Assembly (NCBI GenBank): GCA_905182105.1
Contig: CAJJAR010000016.1
Span: 1 to 64,000 of the forward strand
Direction of reading: 5' to 3'
Source: an uncultured Paracoccaceae bacterium
Lineage (GTDB): Bacteria; Pseudomonadota; Alphaproteobacteria; Rhodobacterales; Rhodobacteraceae
Length of the DNA: 64,000 nt
Each line of letters opens with the position of its first letter. The first letter of the stretch is position 1. The notes under the pieces were generated by a model. It ran no database searches. It worked only from the letters and a program-made list of their open reading frames with translations, and had not been told where the DNA came from. Both the position numbers and the translations under genes were made by a program. Below, piece by piece: positions 63,759-64,000 of this stretch.

Positions 63759-64000
63759 TCAATCCCTAGGCTGAGAACTAGATGTGAGCTCAAAGCACAT
63801 CCAAATCAAACAAAGTATATAAATTGGACGAAGCAAGTGTACTGTGTCAATTAAACCCCCGTGGGGATATTCAATTAATCTGTAAAAAACGAAGTAATCT
63901 TCAATGTACATGATGAAGGCCCATGCAGTTAATGCCACTGTTACGTACTTGGCATATTTTAAGAACCTGCTTAGAATTAACGGATACGCGATTAATCCAA
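63759..64000 (-). CDS. Unknown membrane protein, copy 2 of type A (N-terminus beyond the window)
   Basis: The last 80 residues of a type A protein: KYAKYVTVALTAWAFIMYIEDYFVFYRLIEYP, then LLRPIYILCLIWMCFEL, closely matching the copy at 62428 (KYVTVALTVWAIAMYVDD, RPILIISLIWMCFEL). The frame is open to base 64000, so the N-terminal half is outside. It stops at TGA 63759-63761, then CGGT, then the type B ATG. More copies may lie beyond the window. Confidence 0.75.
   Translation of the reverse strand, partial: GLIAYPLILSRFLKYAKYVTVALTAWAFIMYIEDYFVFYRLIEYPHGGLIDTVHLLRPIYILCLIWMCFELTSSSQPRD

Overview
The window looks like a chromosomal segment from a Roseobacter-group alphaproteobacterium (Rhodobacterales). 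The evidence is gene content and order: tldD divergent from coxB-ctaB-orf-ctaG-coxC; ruvCAB-orf-ybgC-tolQRAB-pal-cpoB-tilS-ftsH; glnE near a PIN-domain/RNA-methyltransferase pair of the kind named RSP_2648/RSP_2647 in Rhodobacter; a two-subunit bpt-type leucyltransferase neighbourhood; Pcs-type phosphatidylcholine synthase; TakP-like TRAP transport. Base composition is moderate for the group and becomes clearly AT-rich only in the last 2 kb. I saw no tRNA, rRNA, insertion sequence, prophage or CRISPR array.

Layout: 1-2818 cytochrome c oxidase subunits and assembly factors (minus); 3020-4441 tldD; 4593-5722 a broken dprA; 5830-8487 topA; 8623-10733 a CoA-transferase pair plus a beta-hydroxyacid dehydrogenase; 10749-11562 a broken LytTR regulator; 11710-14404 folate one-carbon genes folD and fhs; 14565-20203 PIN protein, RNA methyltransferase, a broken lipoprotein and glnE; 20279-22100 a broken ybaK-like gene, an RDD protein and bpt; 22102-23059 a heavily decayed 2OG-Fe(II) oxygenase; 23154-30027 a TakP-like TRAP transporter divergent from a two-component system; 30181-32781 the ilvBH operon with a leader-peptide attenuator; 33318-37661 a Cro/C1-type regulator with a damaged start, a Rieske oxygenase, an amidase and a MOSC protein; 37767-49512 the long ftsH/tol-pal/ruv block; 49805-61737 housekeeping genes (prmA, priA, xerC, pcs, rpoH, rluD) with two more broken genes (cytochrome P460-like and ogt).

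Two themes stand out. First, at least seven genes are interrupted by nonsense codons or frameshifts (dprA, LytTR regulator, DUF6778-like lipoprotein, ybaK-like, 2OG oxygenase, cytochrome P460-like, ogt), and an eighth (the regulator at 33318) has a frameshifted start. The lesions range from a single Trp-to-stop change (ogt) to many (oxygenase), which suggests continuing gene loss that includes competence (dprA) and alkylation repair (ogt). Second, the right end (61893-64000) holds a tandem array of four small four-helix membrane protein genes arranged as two repeated A-B pairs. The A and B proteins appear related to each other, the A/B junction is identical in both copies, and I recognise no family. 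This is the best candidate for an undescribed system; the window cuts through its last gene.

Regulatory features that can be read directly include an ilv leader peptide with Val-Val-Val-Ile-Leu codons, mutually exclusive hairpins and a good promoter, a start codon presented in a hairpin loop (RNA methyltransferase at 16312), divergent start codons sharing one CATG (rluD and a DUF6476-type gene), and a 26-bp perfect inverted repeat over the folD stop codon.
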